From positions 1 through 64,000 of the forward strand of contig JAFGLZ010000204.1 of the NCBI GenBank assembly GCA_016927755.1: DNA of 64,000 nt, in the 5' to 3' direction. Both the position numbers and the translations under genes were made by a program. This stretch comes from Phycisphaerae bacterium. GTDB lineage: Bacteria; Planctomycetota; Phycisphaerae; UBA1845; JAFGLZ01. Within the stretch, counting starts at the first letter, position 1. The number at the start of each line of letters is the position of its first letter. This document shows, piece after piece, positions 1 to 8,238 of this stretch. The notes beneath the pieces are model-generated. The model was not told the DNA's origin, searched no databases, and saw only the letters and a list, made by a program, of their open reading frames with translations.

Positions 1-257
1 ACTCGATCCTTCGGCACCTCGATCTCATCCGTCAGCGCCGACCCCCCAAACGTCCGCAGATCGATCTTCACCACCTTGTGCTCGACGACGCCGATCTGCT
101 CCGTCACCGCCAGCGCCGACGCAAGCTCGTGCACGTGCCGCTGCCCATAGTCGAACGACAGCGCATGGCACTCGAACCCCTCCGACCGCGCAATAGCCAG
201 ACACGTCGCGGAGTCCAACCCCCCGCTGACGAGACACACTGCCTTAGGCTTGCTCAT
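1..257 (-). CDS. queC: 7-cyano-7-deazaguanine synthase QueC, 3' end cut off by window edge
   Basis: The first 85 codons read MSKPKAVCLVSGGLDSATC and continue with SFDYGQRHVHELASAL and GGSALTDEIEVPK. SGGLDS is the ATP-pyrophosphatase P-loop of the QueC family, and the FDYGQRH and SALTD segments are family hallmarks. QueC converts 7-carboxy-7-deazaguanine to preQ0 using ATP and ammonia in the cytosol, on the path to queuosine. The zinc-binding C-terminal half lies outside the window. The ATG is 18 bp downstream of the stop of the preceding lipoprotein gene, so the two may be co-transcribed, although no functional link is apparent. Recognition is from sequence memory and is strong. Confidence 0.93.
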   Translation of the reverse strand, partial: MSKPKAVCLVSGGLDSATCLAIARSEGFECHALSFDYGQRHVHELASALAVTEQIGVVEHKVVKIDLRTFGGSALTDEIEVPKDR

Positions 258-275
258 GAGAATCCGCAGGCGCGA

Positions 276-1547
276 TCACTTCACCTTGACCGCGGCGATG
301 ACGGCCTTCCGAACCTCGTCGGCCTTCTTGCTGCCGACGGGAATCCGATACGTCACCAGAAATGCCTTCGTCTTGCCCGTCAGACCGAAGCACACCCCCT
401 CCCCCTCGGCCTGAGTCCCGGCGATGGGCCCCTTCTTCAGCGAACAGCTCACCTCGATCGCCTCCGCCCCGTCGAGGACCGCCGTCTTGTTGAGCGGCTT
501 GAACTTGTCGATCGCGCTGAACTGCTTCTTCGCCTCCTGCTTGAGCATCGCGGACAGCATCTGACGACCGATCGGGCTGTTCCGCATCTCCGGCTTGACC
601 TCCTTCGGGATCGGCATCGACCAGACCGCCACGTCCGCCACGCCCTTCTGCGTAAAAGCCGCAACCAGACCCTCGGCGGCCGGCGGCTTCCAGGCCGTCC
701 AAGGCGCCGACATCGACAGCGCGACCGAGTCGAAGTTCGTCTTCGTCGCCCCCTTCGCGCCGGTTGGGCTGGCGGGCTCCTTCCCGGCGGGCGCTTTCCC
801 TGTCGGCGCCGGCGGCGGCGTCGCGCCCGCCGGCGGCATCTTGGGCAGAGGCGTTCCCGGCGGTAAGAAGTGTAGGCCTGCTACCTTGTTCTGCTTGTCG
901 TAGACCACCCGCGCATCCAGCGTCCCCTTGGCAAACCGCGTCGGCAGCGTAACGAGGCTCAACTGCTCGAGCGGCTCGACCTTGCCCGCGTCGGTGCCCT
1001 TGAACTCGCCGAGTTGTGTCGTCATGGCCTGCCAGGCCGCCTTGATCGCTTCGACCGGCATCTGCGCCTTCATCTCCGGATTGAAGTCCTTGACGACCTC
1101 GTCCAACTGCCCCGCCGCCAGCTTCTTGACGAGCCCTTGAGCATGGGCAATCAATGGCGACGCCGCCGCAGGCGCCTCGGCCTTCTTGGCCAGATCCGCT
1201 AGCGAGCCCACCTTGGGGGCCTCGGGAGCGCCCTTCTTGCCCGGCTCGGGAGCCTCGGCGGGGGTCCGCCCGCGCCGATCGCCGCGCCCGCCCGCATCGG
1301 GCTTCCCCTCTTGGCCTCGCGCGGCCCCGGGGGCGGCCTGAGCCGCCGGCGCGGTAAAGTCCTGTTCCTTGATCCCTTCCTGGTTGTCCAGGATGCGCGA
1401 GTCGGCCGGGGCGACCCCCACGGGCATCAGCTCGCCCGCCTTCTCGCCCAGGTTCCGGTTGTATCGGGGTTCCGAATCCTGATCGCCGCAACCCCAAAGA
1501 CTCGTCAGTCCGATCACGCCGATCCCGAAGATCAATGCCCGTCGCAT
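276..1547 (-). CDS. Hypothetical secreted lipoprotein, Ala/Pro/Lys-rich, 423 aa
   Basis: The N-terminus MRRALIFGIGVIGLTSLWGC is a short signal peptide ending in a lipobox-like LWGC, so the protein is probably lipid-anchored at Cys20. A low-complexity A/P/E/K/G-rich stretch covers roughly residues 65-130. A folded region of about 100 residues follows (LAKKAEAPAAASPLIAHAQGLV, then DLVKDFNPEM-like helices), then a second Pro/Ala linker near residues 225-255 and a C-terminal domain of about 165 residues ending in IPVGSKKADEVRKAVIAAVKVK. No family was recognised. GAGGG lies about 8 bp before the ATG. It is followed closely by queC in the same direction. A frame-shifted open reading frame across the same region is a high-GC artefact. 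Confidence 0.75.
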   Translation of the reverse strand: MRRALIFGIGVIGLTSLWGCGDQDSEPRYNRNLGEKAGELMPVGVAPADSRILDNQEGIKEQDFTAPAAQAAPGAARGQEGKPDAGGRGDRRGRTPAEAPEPGKKGAPEAPKVGSLADLAKKAEAPAAASPLIAHAQGLVKKLAAGQLDEVVKDFNPEMKAQMPVEAIKAAWQAMTTQLGEFKGTDAGKVEPLEQLSLVTLPTRFAKGTLDARVVYDKQNKVAGLHFLPPGTPLPKMPPAGATPPPAPTGKAPAGKEPASPTGAKGATKTNFDSVALSMSAPWTAWKPPAAEGLVAAFTQKGVADVAVWSMPIPKEVKPEMRNSPIGRQMLSAMLKQEAKKQFSAIDKFKPLNKTAVLDGAEAIEVSCSLKKGPIAGTQAEGEGVCFGLTGKTKAFLVTYRIPVGSKKADEVRKAVIAAVKVK

Positions 1548-1609
1548 GGATCGCCCTCGCGCTTCGGCGCCCCATCCGGCAGCGCCTCATACGTCAAGTT
1601 ACAGTCGCT

Positions 1610-1860
1610 TCAGCGCCTCGTCAACGAAGAGAAGTCCGATGTCCCTCGCCCGGGACTTGTCGGCGGGGCGAGCCTCCCCGCGAGCCGAAACCACCGACGG
1701 GCTGATCCCACAACGCCACGCGCCCGAATCAGCTCCAACACTCCGCATTCAGGCCCAAAGGGCCGGCAGAGAATAGCCAGGGGTGAAGTCCGCCGCCTCG
1801 GTGGACGAAACCCCTGGTGCCCCGGCACTCACTCATAGCAGCCCTGAAAGGGCGCAAGAA
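1610..1860. repeat. Palindrome-rich intergenic element, possibly a repeated planctomycete intergenic sequence
   Basis: This non-coding stretch holds short nested palindromes: GGCCCAAAGGGCC near 1752-1764 and GCCCTGAAAGGGC near 1842-1854. They lie among phrases such as GAGCCTCCCCGCGAGCCG and ACCCCTGGTGCCCCGGCA that have the look of dispersed planctomycete intergenic repeats often mis-called as short hypothetical genes. No second full copy is visible in this window, so repeat status is inferred from general resemblance only. A 72-codon open frame on the minus strand across it has no ribosome-binding site and is not called. Confidence 0.35.
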
Positions 1861-1946
1861 AGGTCCGGCAGATGCCTCCCATCATTCCACCCAGGTCCTC
1901 GCGCCCCTCAAAGCCGCGCGCCGCCCGGCCGCGCCCAGAAAAAGGC

Positions 1947-1976
1947 AAGGCCCACGACCGACTGGCCGTGGGCCTT
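1947..1976 (-). terminator. Intrinsic terminator of the Trp-rich lipoprotein gene
   Basis: A perfect 10-bp inverted repeat AAGGCCCACG / CGTGGGCCTT encloses a 10-base loop. Read on the minus strand it is followed by GCCTTTTTC, a short U-tract. It lies 170 bp downstream of the stop at 2144, so it fits as the end of that leftward transcript. Confidence 0.7.
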
Positions 1977-2143
1977 TGTTCCCGGCGACGCAAATACGTG
2001 AGCCCGATCGCGGACCCCCTTGCGGGAGGGCCGTCCTGTATCATTCAGGACCCGCCCCTATCATCCCAAGGGCCGCCTACGTATGCATCGCCGATGACCG
2101 TACTGTCACTCTCCTTGCCGAGGCCGGCACGCCGGCGAGTCGG

Positions 2144-3265
2144 CTACTCCGACTCCCACCATTCCACGTCCCGCCACATCTCGAAACGCTCGGCGTGTTC
2201 CGGATACTCCTGCCAGAAGCCCGGCTCCCACCACTCCTCGTGGAGCCACTCCTCATACAGGGACCACCATTCGTCCGCCGAACACTGCTGGGCGAACATC
2301 TTCCACCACATGTCGTCGCGCCACAGCTCGTAACGCTCCCACGCGTCCGGCTTGTCCGCCCAGAAGCCGTCCTCCCACCAGTGATCGTACCGCCACGCGT
2401 TGAAGGCGATCCACCACGCGTCGTTCTCCCAGAACTTGCTGTCGTCCCAGCCGGGATCATCGTTATCGCAGTTCGAGTCTTCATTGTCGCAGTTGGGGTC
2501 CTCGTTGTCGCAAGGATCTTCATCGTCCCATCCGTCGGCGTCCTCAAACGTGCCCGTGAGCCCGTCGGCGACAGGCCCCTCGGAGACGTAGGCCTTGCCG
2601 TCGACCGTCACCTGGACCTCGACCTTGCCGACCATCGGAACCTCGATCGACCCGGAGATGCACAGCCGGCACAAGATCTGCTCCGAGCCCGACATCCGAT
2701 ACAGCCACAGCCGGACCGACAGATCGGTCACCGGAACCCCTTGGATCTCGAACCCGTCCATCCAATCCGTCGGCTCTTCCTCTCCGGAGGTCCGCGCGCT
2801 GGCCATGCCCTTCTGCAGTACGCCCAGCAAGTTCGCGCCCTCGAACAACAACGACCCGTCGGCCTGCTCGACCGGCGCGACCTGCTGCGAGGCGGGAAGC
2901 TCGTACGCCACGAACGTGCCCGCCGGAACATTGGCCACGGCCGCCGCGTCCAGTCGCTCGGCCACACGGATGTACAAGGGATGACTTGCACCGAAATCGG
3001 GGATCTGCGCCGTCAGCTCATCGGCCAGGGCGTTGACGATGCCCTGAACCACGACGGGGCGAACGTCGATGACCGGATCGCCCTCGGCAACCAGCTTGAA
3101 CCAATGCCCCACCACCTCGGAGGCAACGACCGGATCACCAGTAGCTTGTGGCGAGTTGTCGGGTAACGGTGGGTTACAGCCCGCAACCGCGAAGGTTGCC
3201 AGCCCGACTGCGAGGTACCACTTCACGATCGACTTTCGCGCACGTCCAACGTCATTCCGTCTCAT
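2144..3265 (-). CDS. Lipoprotein with acidic linker and tryptophan-rich C-terminal repeats, 373 aa
   Basis: GAGGGAGGGG lies directly before the ATG at 3265, which fixes the start 11 codons inside the longest open frame. Residues 1-32 are a signal peptide with lipobox VAGC. A globular region of about 210 residues of unknown type follows. Next comes an acidic D/N/C segment built from units like CDNEDPNCDNED. The last 95 residues hold about 17 Trp in two near-identical 31-residue blocks, each starting W..xxWWE.GFW and ending ERxExWRDxxWW, joined by an 18-residue spacer containing WWSLYEE. A partial spacer (FWENDAWWIAFNA) precedes the first block, giving a 49-residue period. No known family was recognised. 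Probably exported and lipid-anchored; the function of the Trp-rich tail is unknown. Confidence 0.8.
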   Translation of the reverse strand: MRRNDVGRARKSIVKWYLAVGLATFAVAGCNPPLPDNSPQATGDPVVASEVVGHWFKLVAEGDPVIDVRPVVVQGIVNALADELTAQIPDFGASHPLYIRVAERLDAAAVANVPAGTFVAYELPASQQVAPVEQADGSLLFEGANLLGVLQKGMASARTSGEEEPTDWMDGFEIQGVPVTDLSVRLWLYRMSGSEQILCRLCISGSIEVPMVGKVEVQVTVDGKAYVSEGPVADGLTGTFEDADGWDDEDPCDNEDPNCDNEDSNCDNDDPGWDDSKFWENDAWWIAFNAWRYDHWWEDGFWADKPDAWERYELWRDDMWWKMFAQQCSADEWWSLYEEWLHEEWWEPGFWQEYPEHAERFEMWRDVEWWESE

Positions 3266-3873
3266 TTTCCCCTCCCTCTGATCGAGGTCTGTTTCCACCG
3301 GAAGTACGCTCCCCCGGATGGATGGACGTCACTGCCGCCATCGCCGCCGCCGACTACCCCGCATGAAGCCGAACGATCTGATGGTCAGGCCGATAACTCC
3401 CGTTGGCCTTGCCGCCGATAGGCAACGATGAACGTACGATATCTTTTCCGCCTGTGAGGAAGGGGTAATCTAGAAAAAATGGGGGTTCCGGGAAGACTCA
3501 AAGGCAAGACACGAAACACCACTCCTTGCACCCAAGACCCTAGACCCTATTCCAACACCGCTCGCCCAAACATATCCCCACACCGAACGCCGACGCCCTT
3601 TTCCGTGAAGCCGAGATGAAACGCCGCCCCTCACCACGCCCGGAGGACGCGATATGAAGAAGACCCAGACCAACGAGCGACAACCACAACGACAAGACCG
3701 CCGAAGGCTAGGGGAATCCCCCCGGCCATCACGCCAGAAGAACTCCCCCCGCGCCAAGAGCGCCGGAGAACCCACGCGCCGACAGCGGCGAAATGCGGCA
3801 TTCCCGCGCATTCCGGGACATTCCGGGACATTCCGCGACATCCGACGCCTCGGGAACTCATTTGCCGTTCGGC
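3266..3873. other. Intergenic region without a convincing gene
   Basis: This 608-bp stretch lies upstream of the leftward Trp-rich lipoprotein gene and downstream of the VKOR/DsbA gene. A rightward frame beginning at 3654 has a GGAGG before its ATG but encodes an unstructured Arg/Gln/Pro/Ser-rich chain running into the opposite-strand gene, so it is not called. The only other structure seen is the 10-bp tandem array at 3799-3848. Confidence 0.6.
3799..3848. repeat. 10-bp tandem repeat, five units
   Basis: Five consecutive units follow the pattern CATTCCGGGA: CATTCCCGCG, CATTCCGGGA (twice), CATTCCGCGA, and a degenerate CATCCGACGC. The array begins at 3799 and sits just past the stop codon of the VKOR/DsbA gene. 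The period matches one helical turn. There is no spacer/repeat structure, so it is not CRISPR-like. Confidence 0.7.
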
Positions 3874-5370
3874 TCAGCGGGATGCCGCCCGAGTCGTCGT
3901 CGGGCCGGAAGTGAACTTCGTCGAGGTAGGTTGGCCAGCGGGACCTTCCAGGATCGCCCGCCAGAAGGCGATCGACCCCCACGTTCGCACCCGGCGTCCG
4001 TTGAGATACACCCCCGGCGTGCTGGCGACCTTGAAGTGCTCGGAGCTCTCAACGTGCGCCTTGATCCGCTCGTCGGTCTTGGGGTCCCTCATCAGGGCGT
4101 TGAACCGGTTCACGTCGAGGCCGATCCGCACGGCAAGCTCCGCGTAGGGTCGCGCGTAGAGCCGATCTCGGTTCGCGTAGAGGGCGTCGTGCATCTTCCA
4201 GAACGCCTCGTTGCCTCCGAGCAACCAGGCGGCCTCCGCCGCGCGGGCCGCTTGGCAGCTAAACGCGTGCATGACCGTCTTGGTCTTGGCGTTGCAGGCG
4301 CGATCGAGCGGAAAGTGGCGGAAGATGACCCGCAGTCGCCCGGGAAAAGCCGTCTGGATCGCCTCGATCTTCTTGGCGAACGCATTGCATTGCGGACACT
4401 GGAAGTCGCTGTACGTGATCACGACGAACGGTGCCGACTCGGATCCGCGAACGCTGTCGTCTGGGCGAACCTCCCACGGAACCTCCGGCTGGCGCGACAG
4501 GTCCCATCGCATGAACGCCGGGTCGTCAGCGATGAGCTTGTAGGCCTGGGCGAGCTGACCGTATTGGCCATTGAGCGAGATGCTCCCGCCCGTCTGCATC
4601 CCTAGGATTCCCACCGTCATCGCCAGCACCAGCCCCGCCACGGGACGCTGCCAACTCAACGGCGCGAATAGGTTACGCGCGGTCTTCGCGTCTGGAGAGA
4701 CGGGGTCATACGCGGCGGTCTCGGTCACGGGCGTCGCGCTTCGCTCTCTCGGCCAGACCAGCAGCGTCACGACAAACAGCAGCGCGGTGCAGACGTGGCT
4801 GGCCATGCAAAGTGGGCACGCCGCCTCGAACTGCGTGTACATGATGATCGTGAGGAAGCCGGCGATGCACAGTCCCCCGCTGGTGATCGCCACGGGGATC
4901 AGATGCCACCACCGTTCGGATCGGCGGGGTCTGCCCATCGCCACGAACCACACGAGCAGCATGCTGTAGAACGCCACCCCCGCTGTGAACGTCGAGATAC
5001 GACCGGCCTTGGCGCCGAAGCCGAGAGGCAGCGTCGCCCAATGGCTCTGGAACGCCTGCTGGCAGTGGTTGACCCCGCCCTCCGGCGAACAGACCCGCTC
5101 GACGAAGCCGACGTCGCGCGTGGTGTCCATCGCGATCGTGGCCATGTACGCCACCAAGGCCAGACCGGTAACCGACAGGACGACCAGCAAGATCGTGGGC
5201 CACTGATACCGAAGCCCGTCGCCCATAATCGCGGCCGCGACGAGCAAGATCACGATCACCGCGCCAAAGAAGATGACCTGCGCGACGCCGCTGACGGCAT
5301 ACATGCTGACGCTGACCGTCAGCAGCAACGCCAACAGATAGCAGATGAACTGGGCCGCCCTGATGAGCAC
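3874..5370 (-). CDS. VKOR-DsbA fusion: vitamin K epoxide reductase domain with thioredoxin-fold DsbA domain, 498 aa
   Basis: The N-terminal half is a polytopic membrane domain with a loop Cys pair near residues 92 and 101 and the active-site CPLC near 184-187, the arrangement of bacterial VKOR homologues. After a further membrane helix near residue 245, the C-terminal part is a periplasmic DsbA-like thioredoxin domain with FQCPQC near residue 324 and a cis-Pro segment STPGVYLNGRRV. The expected role is disulfide formation in exported proteins: the Dsb domain oxidises substrates and the VKOR domain reoxidises it with quinone. The start is GTG immediately after the TGA of the upstream membrane protein gene (TGA|GTG), so the two are probably translationally coupled. 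The family fusion is known from other bacteria; the partner protein is not. Confidence 0.92.
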   Translation of the reverse strand: MLIRAAQFICYLLALLLTVSVSMYAVSGVAQVIFFGAVIVILLVAAAIMGDGLRYQWPTILLVVLSVTGLALVAYMATIAMDTTRDVGFVERVCSPEGGVNHCQQAFQSHWATLPLGFGAKAGRISTFTAGVAFYSMLLVWFVAMGRPRRSERWWHLIPVAITSGGLCIAGFLTIIMYTQFEAACPLCMASHVCTALLFVVTLLVWPRERSATPVTETAAYDPVSPDAKTARNLFAPLSWQRPVAGLVLAMTVGILGMQTGGSISLNGQYGQLAQAYKLIADDPAFMRWDLSRQPEVPWEVRPDDSVRGSESAPFVVITYSDFQCPQCNAFAKKIEAIQTAFPGRLRVIFRHFPLDRACNAKTKTVMHAFSCQAARAAEAAWLLGGNEAFWKMHDALYANRDRLYARPYAELAVRIGLDVNRFNALMRDPKTDERIKAHVESSEHFKVASTPGVYLNGRRVRTWGSIAFWRAILEGPAGQPTSTKFTSGPTTTRAASR

Positions 5371-6318
5371 TCAAACCACCTTCATGAGAATCAATGGCTC
5401 GACGGCCCGCTGCACGTGCCGGTACGCCAGGCTGAATCGCACCCCGGAAACCAAAGCGGCTAGCATCGCAAACACCGGCCAGAGAATGAACCGCCCGTAG
5501 TGAAGGATATGAGAGAGCCGGTCATGCGGCAATTCCCGCAGCCCGTGCTGGAGCTCGGCCAACGTGAAGAACGCGTCGGGCAGCTCGATCATCGAGCCGG
5601 GAACGAGGTTCCGCCACGGAAACAGCAGCGTCACGAGCACGACCGACCAGAAGAAAGCCGACGTGGCGTGGCAGACGCCGCCCATTCGACCGGCCAGGCA
5701 GATGTTGACGCCGATCAGGTACGTCATGATCAGCAACCCGCTGCAAGCCAGCCCCGCGAATCGAGCCAGCGGCAGCACCGCCCTGATGATGTCCTCCCGG
5801 TAGATGGCCGCCGATGCGGGTCTGCTAGCCACGGGGAGTCGTCGCTTGATCGCGATGACCTTCTCCCCGGGCCGGGCGACAATGGCGACGGGCTCGGTGG
5901 TCGTCTGGGTCTCGGGGACGGGCGAGGCCGCGGAGGCAAGCGAGCGGGTGCTTGGGCTCGTGGACGTCGTCGGCTCGGGAAAGGCAGCGCTGCGGAGCGA
6001 GGAGACCTCGAACTCGCGCTGCTCGCGGTATTCCTGGTATTGGCGCTCGAGGCGGGGCCCCCACCGGGCCAGACAGTAGCCGCTGACCTGCGTCAGCAAG
6101 CTCAGCAAGACCACGATCAGGAAAATCGTTCGAGCCTTGCGGACGGCGCGGACCGCGCCGAAGTAATCCCGCAATACCGTCAGTTCTGATCTCGGTTGCG
6201 TTTCCATGGCTGAACCAGACGCTCCGTCGAACCGGTCTGCCGGGAGATCGGCGGGCCACGTTAGCTTAGTCGCGAGCCGGCCCCAAAGGCTGCCGAGGAT
6301 TTGCCTCGGTTCCCGCAC
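5371..6318 (-). CDS. Uncharacterised multi-pass membrane protein coupled to VKOR-DsbA, up to 315 aa
   Basis: The product has a first membrane helix (ARTIFLIVVLLSLLTQVSG), an extracytoplasmic Ser/Thr/Pro-rich linker of about 100 residues, and three further hydrophobic segments (FAGLACSGLLIMTYLIGV, SAFFWSVVLVTLLFPW and FILWPVFAMLAALVSGV). No family was recognised. The start is uncertain. The GTG at 6318 lies 5 bp after the hemL stop but has no close ribosome-binding site; the ATG at 6207 would remove 37 residues. The stop abuts the GTG of the VKOR-DsbA gene, which suggests a shared task in disulfide or membrane-protein biogenesis, but that is inference from context only. Confidence 0.72.
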   Translation of the reverse strand: MREPRQILGSLWGRLATKLTWPADLPADRFDGASGSAMETQPRSELTVLRDYFGAVRAVRKARTIFLIVVLLSLLTQVSGYCLARWGPRLERQYQEYREQREFEVSSLRSAAFPEPTTSTSPSTRSLASAASPVPETQTTTEPVAIVARPGEKVIAIKRRLPVASRPASAAIYREDIIRAVLPLARFAGLACSGLLIMTYLIGVNICLAGRMGGVCHATSAFFWSVVLVTLLFPWRNLVPGSMIELPDAFFTLAELQHGLRELPHDRLSHILHYGRFILWPVFAMLAALVSGVRFSLAYRHVQRAVEPLILMKVV

Positions 6319-6323
6319 CGACG

Positions 6324-7625
6324 TCAGATCGAAGCGAAGGCCTCCTTGGCTGCCTCGATCGTCCGCGCGATCAACTCATCCGTATGGGCGGTTGAGACAA
6401 ACGCACACTCGAACTGCGACGGCGCTAGGTACACGCCGCCCTCGAGCATGGAGTGAAAGAACCGCCCGTAGGCCTCAGTATCGCATCGCTTTGCGGAGGT
6501 ATAGTCCGTCACCGGCCCGTCCGTGAAAAACGTACACATCATGCTCCCGACCCGGGTGTGGAACGTGGGCACGCCCGCGCCGCGAGCCGCCTGTTCCAGA
6601 CCCTCCGCGAGCCTGGCCGACCTGGCCTCCAAGTCGTTATACACACCCGGATCCCCCAGCGCCTCAAGCATTGCGATTCCGGCCGCCATCGCCAGAGGAT
6701 TCCCACTCAGCGTCCCGGCCTGATACACCGGGCCCAGCGGAGAGAGCCGGTCCATGATCTCCGCACGACCCCCAAAGGCCCCCACCGGCAGGCCCCCGCC
6801 GATGATCTTCCCCAGGCAGGTCAGATCGGGCCTGAGCCCGTACAGCCCCTGGGCCCCGCCGTACCCGACGCGAAAGCCCGTCATCACCTCATCGAGAATG
6901 TAAAGGGCCCCGTGCGCTCGGCACAGATCGCCCAGGCCCTGGAGATATCCGTCCGCCGGCGGAATGCAGCCCATGTTCCCCGCGATCGGCTCCACGACCA
7001 GGCACGCGATCCGGTCGCCATGCTCTGCGAAGACCGCCCGGGCCGCGTCAAGGCTGTTGAAGCGGATGACCACCGTGGCGGACGTCACCCCCTCGGGCAC
7101 GCCCGGAGAGCTCGGCGTCCCAAACGTCGTGGCCCCCGAACCCGCCGAAACGAGCAAGGCATCAACGTGCCCGTGATAGCACCCCTCGACCTTGATGACG
7201 ACGTCCCGACCCGTGTAGCCCCGAGCCAGGCGGATCGCGCTCATCGTGGCCTCGGTGCCGCTATTGACGAAGCGGACCTTCTCAATGCTGGGAACCCCCG
7301 CGATGACGAGCTCGGCGAGCCGCGTCTCGCGGACGGTCGGCGCACCGAAGCTCGAGCCGTGGCAGAGCGCCTTGCTCACCGCCGCCACCACCCGATCGTC
7401 GGCGTGCCCCAAGATCAAGGGACCCCAGGACCCCACGTAGTCGATGTACTCGTTCCCGTCGAGATCGGTAAGGATCGCCCCCTTGGCCTTCTCGATGAAG
7501 CGCGGCGTCCCGCCAACCCCGCCGAACGCCCGAACCGGCGAGTTGACCCCGCCCGGCAGGACCCTGCAGGAGGACCGGTACGCCTCCTCCGATTTTGCCG
7601 TACCCCGTCGTTTCGGTGGACTCAT
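6324..7625 (-). CDS. hemL: Glutamate-1-semialdehyde 2,1-aminomutase
   Basis: This is a full-length 433-residue class III PLP aminotransferase-fold enzyme. The N-terminal LPGGVNSPVRAFGGVGG is diagnostic of GSA aminomutase. LVVEPIAGNMGC and ILDEVMTGFRVG are the cofactor-site strands, and the PLP lysine sits in CLGKIIGGGLPVGAFGG near residue 271. The enzyme converts glutamate-1-semialdehyde to 5-aminolevulinate in the C5 tetrapyrrole pathway in the cytosol. The stop lies a few bases from the possible GTG start of the next leftward gene. No strong Shine-Dalgarno sequence is seen before the ATG. Confidence 0.96.
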   Translation of the reverse strand: MSPPKRRGTAKSEEAYRSSCRVLPGGVNSPVRAFGGVGGTPRFIEKAKGAILTDLDGNEYIDYVGSWGPLILGHADDRVVAAVSKALCHGSSFGAPTVRETRLAELVIAGVPSIEKVRFVNSGTEATMSAIRLARGYTGRDVVIKVEGCYHGHVDALLVSAGSGATTFGTPSSPGVPEGVTSATVVIRFNSLDAARAVFAEHGDRIACLVVEPIAGNMGCIPPADGYLQGLGDLCRAHGALYILDEVMTGFRVGYGGAQGLYGLRPDLTCLGKIIGGGLPVGAFGGRAEIMDRLSPLGPVYQAGTLSGNPLAMAAGIAMLEALGDPGVYNDLEARSARLAEGLEQAARGAGVPTFHTRVGSMMCTFFTDGPVTDYTSAKRCDTEAYGRFFHSMLEGGVYLAPSQFECAFVSTAHTDELIARTIEAAKEAFASI

Positions 7626-8238
7626 AAAGAGAACATGATAGGTGCGGCGCGGCGGCTGTCAAAGGCTTTCGCGACGTGGTTTTTCACACGTGACCAGGTC
7701 GACTCATGTCCCGGAAGACCTTGGGCGTCCATGCAATCGCCGCCCCCACGTCATTCGCAGGCGGCAGTCGCTCAACCAAGGGCTCGAAGTGCCGTCGGTT
7801 ATCGGTGTGTGCTCCCGGACGACGCGATGCCTGGGTCCCATTTGTGCATCGGGGTTTGTCCGTAGCGGCAAGCATGTCCAAAAGGCCAGCAGAACCCCTG
7901 AGGAGCCTGATTGTCCGTCCTCCACAATCCAACCGCTATCCCCGGAAACGCTTAGGTCCGCCCGTCCGGTAATGTGCTCAGCGCCAATCCGAAACGGCCG
8001 CTCACGGGCGTCAGCCTAACCGGTGTGGCGAGGCTGTTGCGGGCGGGGAACGCCGCAAGTCATGCCACGGATAAGTCGAATCTACTATGGTTCGTTCGTC
8101 GACCGCTCGACAGGTGGGGGCGCGGAACGCTCGTTTCCGCATCCCGGGGGATACCTCGGTCGCGTTCGATCCGTTGCCCGCCTCGATGCGCTAGCGGATG
8201 TGCTCCGGGCGAGACCGCACGACAACGGGAGCCGCTCA
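7626..8238. other. Divergent intergenic region, hemL / chemoreceptor
   Basis: This 613-bp stretch lies between two divergently transcribed genes and must carry both promoters. Short open frames on both strands here have mixed composition and no ribosome-binding sites. No clear promoter consensus, repeat or RNA structure was identified. Confidence 0.5.

Noticed and set aside
1817..3166. 449-codon open frame on the plus strand
   Set aside because: It is antisense to the Trp-rich lipoprotein, whose strand is fixed by a strong ribosome-binding site, a lipobox and a terminator in the same direction.
3799..3848. Possible CRISPR-like array
   Set aside because: Units are 10 bp, contiguous and without spacers, and there are no cas genes in the window.
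3654..3914. 86-codon plus-strand frame with a GGAGG before its ATG
   Set aside because: The product is low-complexity Arg/Gln/Pro/Ser, includes the tandem repeat and overlaps the opposite-strand VKOR-DsbA stop; it is more likely chance.
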